Notes under the pieces: model-generated | Databases searched by the model: none | The model's input: the letters and a program-made list of their open reading frames with translations, nothing else | What the model was told of the DNA's origin: nothing | Position numbers and translations under genes: made by a program | Assembly (NCBI GenBank): GCA_964291335.2 | Contig: OZ219748.1 | Location: 620,001 to 684,000, forward strand | Direction: 5' to 3' | Origin: G964291335 sp964291335 | Lineage (GTDB): Bacteria > Chloroflexota > Dehalococcoidia > Lucifugimonadales > UBA3495 | Length of the DNA: 64,000 nt | Part shown: piece by piece, positions 14,975 through 23,579 of the stretch | Position numbering within the stretch: the first letter of the stretch is position 1 | How the letters are laid out: each line of letters opens with the position of its first letter

Positions 14975-15043
14975 ATGGCAGATAAAGGCGGCCACCGCCC
15001 CGGCTTTGGAATTACCCCCCCCCCCCCCGAGTTTGGTGGGTAA
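14975..15043 (+). CDS. Out-of-frame leader of surface-protein copy 2 (MADKGG leader, C14 tract)
   Basis: ATG at 14975, after GACGAGG, opens 22 codons MADKGGHRPGFGITPPPPEF then GG and TAA. The first ten residues match the start of copy 1 except one. The 14-base C tract puts the ribosome in the wrong frame, so translation stops at TAA. That TAA overlaps the ATG of the large frame as TAATG, an arrangement that allows re-initiation. With 12 or 15 C the leader would read through RVWWVMRMRHLHRIN into the large protein, matching RVWAGLNGYLRRID in copy 1. Confidence 0.75.
   Translation: MADKGGHRPGFGITPPPPEFGG
15015..15028 (+). repeat. 14-base poly-C tract, putative phase-variation switch (OFF or restart state)
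   Basis: Uninterrupted run of 14 C after ATTA, at the same place in the leader as the 24-base tract of copy 1. Frame continuity into the main gene needs a multiple of three. Confidence 0.8.
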
Positions 15044-18000
15044 TGCGAATGCGACACTTGCATAGAATTAACCCAATCCTGCTTGGGCTGGCCCTCATCG
15101 CCCCCCTCATCCTCGCGGTGATGCTCGCCTCCCCCGGACGCGTTGGCGCATCAATCCTCGCCTCCTTCGCCAACCAGTCCGCCGTCCCGTCCGCCCCAAC
15201 CGGCTTCAACGCAACTGCCGGCCAAAGCAGGGCAAACCTTTCCTGGACCAACCCCAACAACGACACCATCGACTACTACGAATACCAGCAGAAAGTGGGA
15301 GACGCCAACTACGGCGCCTGGGCGGAGATTCCCAACTCCCACAAAGACACCACCAGCGCCCGGATAACCGGCCTCGCCGCCGGCGTCGCCCACAAGTTCA
15401 AGATTCGCGCCAGAAACTCCGCCGGCCCCGGCGCCGCGTCCGCAGAGGCAACCGCAACCCCCTCCGCCCCATCGCTAAGGCTCTTCGTAACCGCCGGCAA
15501 CGGACAGGCAACCCTCAAATGGGAACTCTCCGGCCCCTACGCAAGTGTTTCGACGTGGAAAATTTGGAGTTACTCCATTTTTGAGAATAGGTCGTGGTCC
15601 AACGAGATAGAGATATGCGCACAAGTTTCGAATGCGGGATGCCCCAGCCGCAGAACACATACGGTATCCAGCCTCACTAACGGGCAAGAGTACCAAATCG
15701 AAGTCATTCTGACCCCCAGCAACCTCGTCAGCGGGCTTGGAAGCTTCGGTGGGTATTCCAACGCAGTGACCTTCACTCCTTCGGATTCGGCGCCCGTCCC
15801 GTCGGGAACCCCCGCCGCCCCCGCCGGCTTCACCGCCACCGCCGGCGGCAGCAAAGCAACCCTCAGCTGGACCGACCCAGGCGATGAAACCATCAAAAAC
15901 TGGCAGTACCGCAGCAAGCGAGGCGGACGCACCTACGGAGACTGGACAGACATCCCCAGCTCCGACAAAGATACGACCACCTACGAAGTCGCCGGCCTCG
16001 CCAACGGCACGGCGTACGCCTTTCAGGTTCGCGCCGTCAACGGCGCCGGCTACGGCGCCGAACCCGCAGCGCAGAGCGCCACCCCCGCCGACGCACCGAC
16101 GCCTACCCACACGCCTACCCACACCCACACGCCGACGGCCACACCTACCGATACCCCCACGCCTACCCACACGCCGACGGCAACGCCCACCGACACGCCT
16201 ACGCCTACCCACACCCCCACGCCTACCCACACGCCGACGGCAACACCTACCGACACGCCCACGCCGACGGCAACACCTACCGACACGCCCACGCCGACGG
16301 CAACACCTACCGACACGCCCACGCCGACGGCAACACCTACCGACACGCCCACGCCGACGGCAACCCCAACCGATACACCCACGCCGACGGCAACACCTAC
16401 CGATACACCCACGCCGACGGCAACCCCAACCGACACACCCACGCCGACGGCAACACCTACCGATACGCCCACGCCGACGGCAACACCTACCGATACGCCC
16501 ACGCCGACGGCAACACCTACCGACACGCCCACGCCGACGGCAACACCTACCGACACGCCCACGCCGACGGCAACACCTACCGATACGCCCACGCCGACGG
16601 CAACACCTACCGACACGCCCACGCCGACGGCAACACCTACCGATACGCCCACGCCCACCGCTACACCCACCGACACGCCCACGCCTACCGCTACACCAAC
16701 CGATACGCCCACGCCTACCGCCACACCTACTGATACCCCCACGCCTACCGCTACACCCACCGACACACCCACGCCCACCGCTACACCCACCGACACACCC
16801 ACGCCTACCGCTACACCAACCGATACGCCCACGCCTACCGCCACACCTACTGATACCCCCACGCCTACCGCTACACCCACCGACACACCCACGCCCACCG
16901 CTACACCCACCGACACACCCACGCCTACCGCCACCCCAACCGATACGCCCACGCCTACCGCCACACCTACCGACACGCCCACGCCTACCGCTACACCAAC
17001 CGACACCCCCACGCCCACCGCTACACCAACCGATACCCCAACCCCGACGGCAACACCCACGCCCGGAGGCGCACCCACCGACACGCCCACGCCTACCGCC
17101 ACACCTACTGATACCCCCACGCCCACCGCTACACCCACGGATACCCCCACGCCTACCGCTACACCTACCGATACGCCTACGCCTACCGCCACACCTACCG
17201 ATACGCCCACGCCTACCAATACACCAACCGACACCCCCACGCCCACCGCTACACCAACCGATACCCCAACCCCGACGGCAACACCCACGCCCGGAGGCGC
17301 ACCCACCGACACGCCCACGCCTACCGCCACACCTACTGATACCCCCACGCCCACCGCTACACCTACCGACACGCCCACGCCCACCGCCACACCTACCGAT
17401 ACCCCAACCCCGACGGCAACACCCACGCCCGGAGGCGCACCCACCGACACGCCTACTGATACCCCAACCCCGACGGCAACACCCACGCCTACCAACACAC
17501 CCACCGATACACCCACGCCTACCAGTACGGCCACGCCAACCCCAACGCCGACCGCCACCCATACGCCCACGCCGGACCCGCAGTCCATCACCAGCGGCGC
17601 CGGGACGGAAGCAGACCCGTACATCATCCGGGCGGCGAACCAGGATATCGAGGCGGCGGCGTTTTTCAGGGAACGGGTGGCCTCTGACGGCGGCCGCCTG
17701 GTGGCAACCTGGTTCCGCTTTGACCTGACCGAGCCGATGGCCGGGCGGTTTGGCGCCAGCATAATGACCGACCCGACGGGCCACAACATCGATACCCATT
17801 TCCGGGCGTACAACGCCGCGGACGAGGAGCTGGCGAAGATTTCGTTGGTACGCCCGGAGACGCCGCAGATGCTGAAGACCGACGAACTGACCGGGGTGAG
17901 CTACCTGACGCTCCGGCTGGAGGACTGGGACCAGCCGAAGATAACCAGCCTGAAGGTGCGTTTCACCACGCAGCCGCCGGCGACTCCCACGCCTACACCG

Positions 18001-18771
18001 ACCAACACGCCTACACCGACCAACACGCCCACACCGACGCCTACACCGACCAACACGCCAACGCCAACGCCCACACCGACCAATACGCCCACGCCGCCGC
18101 CCGGAGTGGTGCGGAGCGCCCCCATTCGGCGGGCGGCGGCAACCCCGACGCCGACCCGCCGGGTGGTGCGGGCAGCAACCCGCACGCCGACGCCCACCGC
18201 AACCACCACCGCAACCCCGACGGCCACTGCCACCAGCACGCCAACGGCGGCAGACAGGCCCATAGCGGCAATGCGGACGCCCACGGCGACCCGGACGGCC
18301 CGGCTCGCCGGCGCCGCCACGCCGACCCGGCGGCCGCTGGTCATGCTGCGGACGCCAACCGCCACCTTGCGGGCAATACCCACCCGCACCCGGCCCCCGG
18401 CAGTAATGCGGACAGCAACGGCCACGCCAGCGCCGACCGCCACCGCCACAGCGATGCCGACCAGGCGGCCCAGCCCGACGGCCACCGCCACCGCAACGGC
18501 CGTCCCGTTGCTGCCGGACAGCGCCCTGGACGCAGTACGCCCGGAGCCGACGGCCACGACGGCCGCCCCGGCCATGGCCGCCGCCGAACCGACGGCCACG
18601 CCAGTACCCCCGCCCACGGCCACGCCAATACCGCCGACCGCCACGCCGACGCCAGCCACGCCGCCGGAACCCGGAGCCGGCATCAACTGGCTGCTGTGGG
18701 TAATCATCGGGCTGGCGGTAGCCGCGGTAATCGCCGGCGGGGTCTATCTGTACCAGCGGCGGCAGCAGTAG
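15043..18771 (+). CDS. Giant FN3 / Thr-Pro stalk surface protein (copy 2)
   Basis: 1242 residues if started at the ATG of the TAATG overlap. In order: signal anchor (NPILLGLALIAPLILAVMLA, about residues 10-30); FN3 domain (about 46-140, APTGFNATAGQSRANLSWTN); a diverged FN3-like domain (about 142-248); a third FN3 (about 254-348); a stalk of TPTATPTDTP decapeptides (about 350-845) with three PGGAP interruptions; a globular domain (about 846-985, EADPYIIRAANQDIEAAAFF to SLKVRF) resembling secreted pre-peptidase-C-like beta domains; a second Thr/Pro/Arg stretch; and a C-terminal helix NWLLWVIIGLAVAAVIAGGV followed by YQRRQQ. Expected on the cell surface, anchored at its C-terminus. No catalytic motif seen. 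Confidence 0.85.
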   Translation: MRMRHLHRINPILLGLALIAPLILAVMLASPGRVGASILASFANQSAVPSAPTGFNATAGQSRANLSWTNPNNDTIDYYEYQQKVGDANYGAWAEIPNSHKDTTSARITGLAAGVAHKFKIRARNSAGPGAASAEATATPSAPSLRLFVTAGNGQATLKWELSGPYASVSTWKIWSYSIFENRSWSNEIEICAQVSNAGCPSRRTHTVSSLTNGQEYQIEVILTPSNLVSGLGSFGGYSNAVTFTPSDSAPVPSGTPAAPAGFTATAGGSKATLSWTDPGDETIKNWQYRSKRGGRTYGDWTDIPSSDKDTTTYEVAGLANGTAYAFQVRAVNGAGYGAEPAAQSATPADAPTPTHTPTHTHTPTATPTDTPTPTHTPTATPTDTPTPTHTPTPTHTPTATPTDTPTPTATPTDTPTPTATPTDTPTPTATPTDTPTPTATPTDTPTPTATPTDTPTPTATPTDTPTPTATPTDTPTPTATPTDTPTPTATPTDTPTPTATPTDTPTPTATPTDTPTPTATPTDTPTPTATPTDTPTPTATPTDTPTPTATPTDTPTPTATPTDTPTPTATPTDTPTPTATPTDTPTPTATPTDTPTPTATPTDTPTPTATPTDTPTPTATPTDTPTPTATPTDTPTPTATPTDTPTPTATPTDTPTPTATPTDTPTPTATPTPGGAPTDTPTPTATPTDTPTPTATPTDTPTPTATPTDTPTPTATPTDTPTPTNTPTDTPTPTATPTDTPTPTATPTPGGAPTDTPTPTATPTDTPTPTATPTDTPTPTATPTDTPTPTATPTPGGAPTDTPTDTPTPTATPTPTNTPTDTPTPTSTATPTPTPTATHTPTPDPQSITSGAGTEADPYIIRAANQDIEAAAFFRERVASDGGRLVATWFRFDLTEPMAGRFGASIMTDPTGHNIDTHFRAYNAADEELAKISLVRPETPQMLKTDELTGVSYLTLRLEDWDQPKITSLKVRFTTQPPATPTPTPTNTPTPTNTPTPTPTPTNTPTPTPTPTNTPTPPPGVVRSAPIRRAAATPTPTRRVVRAATRTPTPTATTTATPTATATSTPTAADRPIAAMRTPTATRTARLAGAATPTRRPLVMLRTPTATLRAIPTRTRPPAVMRTATATPAPTATATAMPTRRPSPTATATATAVPLLPDSALDAVRPEPTATTAAPAMAAAEPTATPVPPPTATPIPPTATPTPATPPEPGAGINWLLWVIIGLAVAAVIAGGVYLYQRRQQ
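16090..17575 (+). repeat. 30-bp tandem repeats (TPTATPTDTP stalk) with exact 120-bp duplication
   Basis: More than 25 consecutive 30-bp units of the form ACGCC(G/T)AC(G/C)GC-AACACCTACCGA-(C/T)AC(G/A)CCC. The block 16681-16800 is identical base for base to 16801-16920, which points to a recent duplication. Around 17057, 17287 and 17427 the same CCCGGAGGCGCACCCACCGA interruption recurs, showing larger-scale duplication as well. Confidence 0.92.
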
Positions 18772-18822
18772 TCCAGCAAGGCCGACCCGGCGGCGCTGCC
18801 GCCGCGGTTGCAGCGCAACCAA

Positions 18823-18863
18823 CTACGGGCCGGGCGGAAGTATCCGCCCGGCCCGTAGCTTTA
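18823..18863 (+). terminator. Rho-independent terminator of surface-protein copy 2
   Basis: Perfect 16-bp stem CTACGGGCCGGGCGGA / TCCGCCCGGCCCGTAG with a four-base loop (AGTA), followed by CTTTAAT, about 50 bases after the stop codon. Confidence 0.85.
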
Positions 18864-19099
18864 ATGGCCGGCCCGGTTCCGCCGCCTCGGCGGCAAAGCG
18901 GCCAGCGCAGCTCCCCTGAAGCCGGGCTGGCGAAAGAAGGTAGTGAGTAATGCGCCGAAGACGCTGCCCGGCAAGCCGGGGCAGCGCGTCCGGGCCGTCC
19001 GTAACGGGCCGGATAAAAGGGATCGAAGGGATAGCAGGGTTCAGAGGCCGGAGACTACGGCGTGCCGGGCAATCAGCCGGTCAAGGGCTGTTCTGCAAT

Positions 19100-19335
19100 T
19101 CCGCTATTTACGCTTCCAGCAGTTCGGCTGCGCCGGTATCGCCGGCGGCAACGGCAACGGCCATGGCCGAACCCACGGCGACGCCAGCGCCACTCCCGAC
19201 GGCCATACCGCCCACCACCCGGCCCCGCCGGCAGAAACCGGCGGCGTCAACTGGCTGCTGTGGGGAATCATCGGGCTGGCGGTAGCCGCGGTAATCGCCG
19301 GCGGGGTCTATCTGTACCAGCGGCGGCAGCAGTAG
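19100..19335 (+). pseudogene. Broken tail of a third surface-protein copy
   Basis: Positions 19243-19355 repeat 18679-18791 with two mismatches in 113 bp: the membrane helix NWLLWGIIGLAVAAVIAGGV, YQRRQQ, the stop and the following bases. Upstream, another frame reads AATATAMAEPTATPAPLPTAIPPTT, the Thr/Pro-rich neck of the same family, so a frameshift separates neck and anchor. There is no FN3 region, signal anchor or leader. A 130-codon frame (18943-19335) spans it, but its first half looks non-coding. Confidence 0.7.
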
Positions 19336-19429
19336 TCCAGCAAGGCCGACCCGGCTGACCAGCCGGTCATTGACGGGCCGGTCAGCCGGCGAATATGATG
19401 GCTGCATCATTGCAGTTGCGAGGTTGGCG

Positions 19430-20224
19430 ATGGCTGCGCAGACGCTGCCCCAAACGCCCCTGGATGCCTGGGAGAATATCCGCTCCGGCAAATGGCGGGG
19501 GGTAACTGCCGGCGCAGCGCCCGGCTATGTGCAGGCCAACCTGGCAATTTTGCCGCGCTGCCTGGCCTTTGACTTTCTGCTTTTCTGCCAGCGCAACCCC
19601 AGGCCCTGCCCCCTGCTGGAAGTGCTGGAACCCGGACAAGTGGAACCGGTTCTAACCGCTCCGGGCGCCGACATTCGCACCGATGTACCCGGCTACCGGA
19701 TCTATCAGGAGGGGGCGTTCACTGCGGCTGTAGATTCGCTGCTGGATGTCTGGCAGGACGACCTGGTTTCCTTTCTGCTGGGGTGCAGTTTCTCTTTCGA
19801 AACGGCCATGTCCGACGCCGGCATCCCCCTGCGGCACCAGGAGATGGGGTGCAACGTCCCGATGTACGTTACCAATATCCCCACCAACCCGGCCGGGAGC
19901 TTTGCCGGCCCCATGGTAGTCAGTATGCGCCCGGTCAGCCGGGGCCAGGTCGTCAGGGCAGTGCAGGTAACCTCCCGGTTCCCGGCCACCCATGGCGCCC
20001 CGGTCCACATCGGTTCTCCGGAAGCTATCGGCATCCGCGACCTGGCCCGGCCCGACTTTGGCGACCCGGTAGAGTTCCGCCCCGGCGAGGAACCGGTGTT
20101 CTGGGCCTGCGGGGTAACGCCTCAGGCGGTAGCCCTGAACTGCAAGCCTTCCTTGATGATTACCCATGCCCCGGGCCATATGTTTGTAACCAGCCGGCGG
20201 GATGCCGATTACGCTGTGTTATAA
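19430..20224 (+). CDS. D-glutamate cyclase-like putative hydro-lyase (DUF1445 family)
   Basis: 264 residues with family motifs TAGAAPGYVQANLAILP, DVPGYRIYQEG, FLLGCSFSFE, GCNVPMYVTNI, GPMVVSMRPV, FPATHGAPVHIG and CGVTPQAVAL. In vertebrates the DUF1445 module is the first half of the mitochondrial D-glutamate cyclase (DGLUCY), which makes 5-oxo-D-proline from D-glutamate; bacterial single-module members are called putative hydro-lyases. The ATG at 19430 follows GAGGTTGGC; the frame is open to 19370. The next gene encodes the second DGLUCY module, supporting D-glutamate or related lactam chemistry. Confidence 0.85.
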   Translation: MAAQTLPQTPLDAWENIRSGKWRGVTAGAAPGYVQANLAILPRCLAFDFLLFCQRNPRPCPLLEVLEPGQVEPVLTAPGADIRTDVPGYRIYQEGAFTAAVDSLLDVWQDDLVSFLLGCSFSFETAMSDAGIPLRHQEMGCNVPMYVTNIPTNPAGSFAGPMVVSMRPVSRGQVVRAVQVTSRFPATHGAPVHIGSPEAIGIRDLARPDFGDPVEFRPGEEPVFWACGVTPQAVALNCKPSLMITHAPGHMFVTSRRDADYAVL

Positions 20225-20296
20225 TCACGCTGCCCAAAGGATTTCGGCCCGGACGGCGATAGCAGCGCCGGGCGGCAGTATCAGCCCGGAGACTGG

Positions 20297-21160
20297 ATGC
20301 AGCGGACGAACCAGACCATTGAGGACATTATACTGGCCAACGATCGGCGCGGGGTGTCGGAACTGCGGCGCTTCCTGCCGGCGGACTTCTGCCGCCAGGC
20401 CGCTCAATATATCCTGGAGCGCCCCGGCCCGGCTGCCATCATCACCGGCTTTTACATTCTCAGCGCCGGACGACACGAAACTGACGGGCCGCCCGGCGCA
20501 ATTGCCATCGGCAATGCCTTGCAGTCCCTGGGCCGCCCGGTAACCTATATCACCGACCGGCATACGGCCCCGATGCTGCAAGCCTGGCTGGGCAGCCGGA
20601 ACGCGGTAGTGGATTTCCCCATCACTGACATTCCGGCCAGCCGGCAGCGAGCCAGGGAACTGGTGAGGGAGCTGCAACCGGCTTTGCTCATCGCCATTGA
20701 GCGCTGTGGGCGTACCGCGAATAACCTTTACCTGAATATGCTGTCCCAGGATATTAGCTGCCACACCGCCCGGCTGGACTGCCTTTTCGACCACGGTATC
20801 CCCTCGGTCGGGGTTGGCGACGGGGGCAATGAAATCGGCATGGGGAACCTGGCCGAGCATATTCCCTCGGTAAACCGGCTGCCCGACGAGCCGGCGATTA
20901 CCCCGGTGGACCGTCTGGTTATCGCCAGCGTCTCCAATTGGGGCGGCTATGGTCTGGTAGCCGCATTGTCTCTACTGGCCGGCCGTAACCTGCTGCCCTC
21001 GGTGGCGGAAGACCGCCGCCTGATTAGCCGGATGGTGGCCGATGGGGCAGTGGACGGCGGTTCCGGTCTGAACCGATACTACGTGGATAACTTCACGCTG
21101 GCAGAAAACGAGGACCTGTTGATGCGCCTGCATCGGCTGGTGGACGCTGAACTGAAGTAA
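20297..21160 (+). CDS. D-glutamate cyclase C-terminal-like protein (DUF4392 family)
   Basis: 287 residues containing ITGFYILSAGRHETDGPPGA, LGRPVTYITD, ALLIAIERCGR and GVGDGGNEIGMGN, with SNWGGYGL further on. These match the C-terminal module of eukaryotic DGLUCY (DUF4392). The gene starts 72 bases after its DUF1445 partner on the same strand, so the two modules fused in animals are split here. Function in the pair is inferred; substrate not demonstrated. Confidence 0.82.
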   Translation: MQRTNQTIEDIILANDRRGVSELRRFLPADFCRQAAQYILERPGPAAIITGFYILSAGRHETDGPPGAIAIGNALQSLGRPVTYITDRHTAPMLQAWLGSRNAVVDFPITDIPASRQRARELVRELQPALLIAIERCGRTANNLYLNMLSQDISCHTARLDCLFDHGIPSVGVGDGGNEIGMGNLAEHIPSVNRLPDEPAITPVDRLVIASVSNWGGYGLVAALSLLAGRNLLPSVAEDRRLISRMVADGAVDGGSGLNRYYVDNFTLAENEDLLMRLHRLVDAELK

Positions 21161-21503
21161 CCGCGCCAACCACTTTCACCTCAATCGCCAGAAAAGGAAC
21201 CGCAATGGGGCCAATGACCGGCTGAGCAGGGGGGCTTCCTCCGCAAGCTAACCGAAGGGGAGCCGCCCGATACCCAGATTTTTGGGCGCTTACCCTTCAA
21301 TCTGCAAAAGTCGGAAAAACCGGTATGGGTTTCTGATGCGGTTGATTAAATGCAGCCGCGCCTGGGCGCATAGCGGTTAACTAACTACCGATTAGACTAT
21401 CCGGCAACCCCCGCCTTCGCGAAAATCCTGCGGTTCCCCCGCCAGGGAGGCGGTTGCCGGCTGATCTACTCTCCGCTATCCGGCAGCCAGCGGCAGCCCG
21501 CAA
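21161..21503. other. Intergenic region between the D-glutamate cyclase pair and uvrB
   Basis: About 340 bases. The plus-strand frame 21233-21349 reads GFLRKLTEGEPPDTQIFGRL then PFNLQKSEKPVWVSDAVD and a stop. It looks like a real protein end but has no start, so it may be a gene remnant. Minus-strand hairpin CCGCCTCCCTGGCGG near 21440 could end uvrB transcription. Nothing else seen. Confidence 0.35.
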
Positions 21504-23501
21504 TCAGCCGGACAGGGTGCGTTCCTCCAATGCCAACACTCGACGCAGCTCGAGAATCTCGTCCCGCACCTGGGCGGCTTTTTCGAACTCCAGGTTGCGC
21601 GCCGCCTCTTTCATCTGCGCTTCCAAATCCTTGATTACCCGGAACATATCCTCCCGGGAGAGTTCCTGGCGCATTACCCGGTAACCGGCCCGGCTCTCTC
21701 CAATGGCTTTGATGCCTTCCGTAATGTCATGAACCGCCTTCTGGATGGATTGGGGTTCGATGCTGTTCTCCCGATTGTGAACATCCTGAATATTGCGGCG
21801 GCGGTAGGTTTCATCGATGGCCCGTTTCATGGAATCGGTTACCCGGTCGGCGTACATGATGACGTGGCCTTCGGCGTGGCGGGCCGCCCGGCCAATGGTC
21901 TGAATCAGCGCCGTGGTAGAACGCAAATAGCCTTCTTTATCCGCATCCAGCACTGCCACCAGGCTGACTTCCGGCAAGTCCAGACCTTCCCGCAGCAAGT
22001 TAATGCCCACCACCACGTCATAGACCCCCAGCCTCAAGTCCCGCAGAATCTCCACCCGTTCCAGGGTATGAATGTCCGAATGAAGGTAGTGGTTGCGAAT
22101 GCCCATCTCCGAAAGGAAATCGGCCAATTCCTCTGCCATCCGCTTGGTCAACGTAGTAACCAGGCAGCGCTGTTCCCGCTCCACCCGCAGTTTAATCTGG
22201 TGCAGCAGGTCGTCAATCTGCCCCGCTGACGGTTTAACCTCTATCGTAGGGTCCAGCAACCCGGTAGGCCGGATAACCTGTTCCACCACGGCAGAACAAT
22301 GCTCCATTTCATAAGGCCCCGGCGTGGCGGAAACATAGATTGCCTGGTTAATGTGCCGCTCGAACTCGCCAAAGTTCAGGGGCCGGTTATCCAGGGCCGA
22401 AGGCAGCCGGAAGCCGTAATCGACCAGCGTCCGCTTCCGGGCCAGGTCGCCATGATACATACCGCGGATTTGGGGCAGCGTCATGTGGGACTCATCCACC
22501 AGCATCAGGTAGTCGTCGGGGAAATAGTCCAACAATGTATGGGGCGGAGTACCCGGCCCGCGACGGGCAAGATGCCGGGCGTAGTTCTCCACCCCGGCGC
22601 AAAAGCCGGTTTCCTGAAGCATTTCCAGGTCGTAGTGGGTCCGGCTTTCCAGCCGGGCCGCCTCCAGCACCTTTTCCTCGCTTTTCAGTTCAGCCAGCCG
22701 CTCGGTCAGTTCATCCCGAATATCGGCGCAGGCCAGGGCCAGCTTCTCCTGACTGGTTACGAAGTGCTTGGCCGGGTAGATTGCCACCTCCTCCTGCTGC
22801 CTCAGCACCTCGCCGGTCAAAGGGTCAAGGGTTGCGATGCGTTCCACCTCATCGCCAAAAAACTGGATTCGAATAGCCACTTCTTCGTAGGCCGGCACCA
22901 GTTCCAGGGTATCGCCCCGCACCCGAAACTTGCCCCGGGAAAGGTCCAGGTCATTGCGGTCATACTGCATTTCGATCAGCTGGCGAAGCAGGCGGCTGCG
23001 TTCCCGGATTTCGCCAACCCTGACTTGCGCCACCAGGTTAAAGTAGTCCTGCGGATCCCCCAGTCCGTAAATGCAGGATACTGAAGCAACAATCAGCACA
23101 TCCCGCCGGGTCAGCAGGGAGGTAGTCGCTGAAAGGCGCAGCTTATCCAGTTCCTCATTAATGCTGGCATCCTTTTCCACGTAGGTATCAGTGCGCGGCA
23201 CATAGGCTTCGGGCTGATAATAATCGTAGTAGGAAACGAAATACTCCACCGCATTGTTGGGGAAGAACTCCTTAAACTCGGTAGCCAGTTGAGCCGCCAG
23301 GGTTTTGTTGTGGGCGATAACCAGGGTAGGCCGCTGAACTTCCTGGATTATGTTGGCCATAGTAAAAGTCTTGCCGCTGCCGGTTACCCCCATCAATGCC
23401 TGCTGCACCGTGCCCTCTTGCACCCCTTGAGCAAGCCGGGCTACCGCCCGGGGCTGGTCGCCGGTCATCTGAAAATCCGAGGCTAGCTGGAATGCAGGCA
23501 T
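21504..23501 (-). CDS. uvrB: Excinuclease ABC subunit B
   Basis: 665 residues with Walker A GVTGSGKTFTMA (38-49), the DNA-clamping beta-hairpin region YYDYYQPEAYVP, LVDESHMTLPQ, IQTIGRAARHAEG (motif VI), and a C-terminal UVR helix-hairpin (LEAQMKEAARNLEFEKAAQVRDEI). UvrB is the damage-verifying helicase-like subunit of nucleotide excision repair. The start has GAGG ten bases upstream. It follows ruvC and ruvA on the same strand with a 78-base gap. Confidence 0.97.
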   Translation of the reverse strand: MPAFQLASDFQMTGDQPRAVARLAQGVQEGTVQQALMGVTGSGKTFTMANIIQEVQRPTLVIAHNKTLAAQLATEFKEFFPNNAVEYFVSYYDYYQPEAYVPRTDTYVEKDASINEELDKLRLSATTSLLTRRDVLIVASVSCIYGLGDPQDYFNLVAQVRVGEIRERSRLLRQLIEMQYDRNDLDLSRGKFRVRGDTLELVPAYEEVAIRIQFFGDEVERIATLDPLTGEVLRQQEEVAIYPAKHFVTSQEKLALACADIRDELTERLAELKSEEKVLEAARLESRTHYDLEMLQETGFCAGVENYARHLARRGPGTPPHTLLDYFPDDYLMLVDESHMTLPQIRGMYHGDLARKRTLVDYGFRLPSALDNRPLNFGEFERHINQAIYVSATPGPYEMEHCSAVVEQVIRPTGLLDPTIEVKPSAGQIDDLLHQIKLRVEREQRCLVTTLTKRMAEELADFLSEMGIRNHYLHSDIHTLERVEILRDLRLGVYDVVVGINLLREGLDLPEVSLVAVLDADKEGYLRSTTALIQTIGRAARHAEGHVIMYADRVTDSMKRAIDETYRRRNIQDVHNRENSIEPQSIQKAVHDITEGIKAIGESRAGYRVMRQELSREDMFRVIKDLEAQMKEAARNLEFEKAAQVRDEILELRRVLALEERTLSG

Positions 23502-23579
23502 GGCGCAGTTCCCTCATACTTCAACGTTTCGATACCCGGTGAATGCGGATGTTTTTTGCTGAATGAGGTTCCGGCAGGT

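Noticed and set aside
15475..18822. A 1115-residue minus-strand frame, plus a 587-residue frame (16050-17813) and a 614-residue plus frame (15884-17728) over the giant surface gene
   Set aside because: All are by-products of the 30-bp repeat, which is open in several frames. Only the frame starting at 15043 has domains, a signal anchor and a membrane tail.
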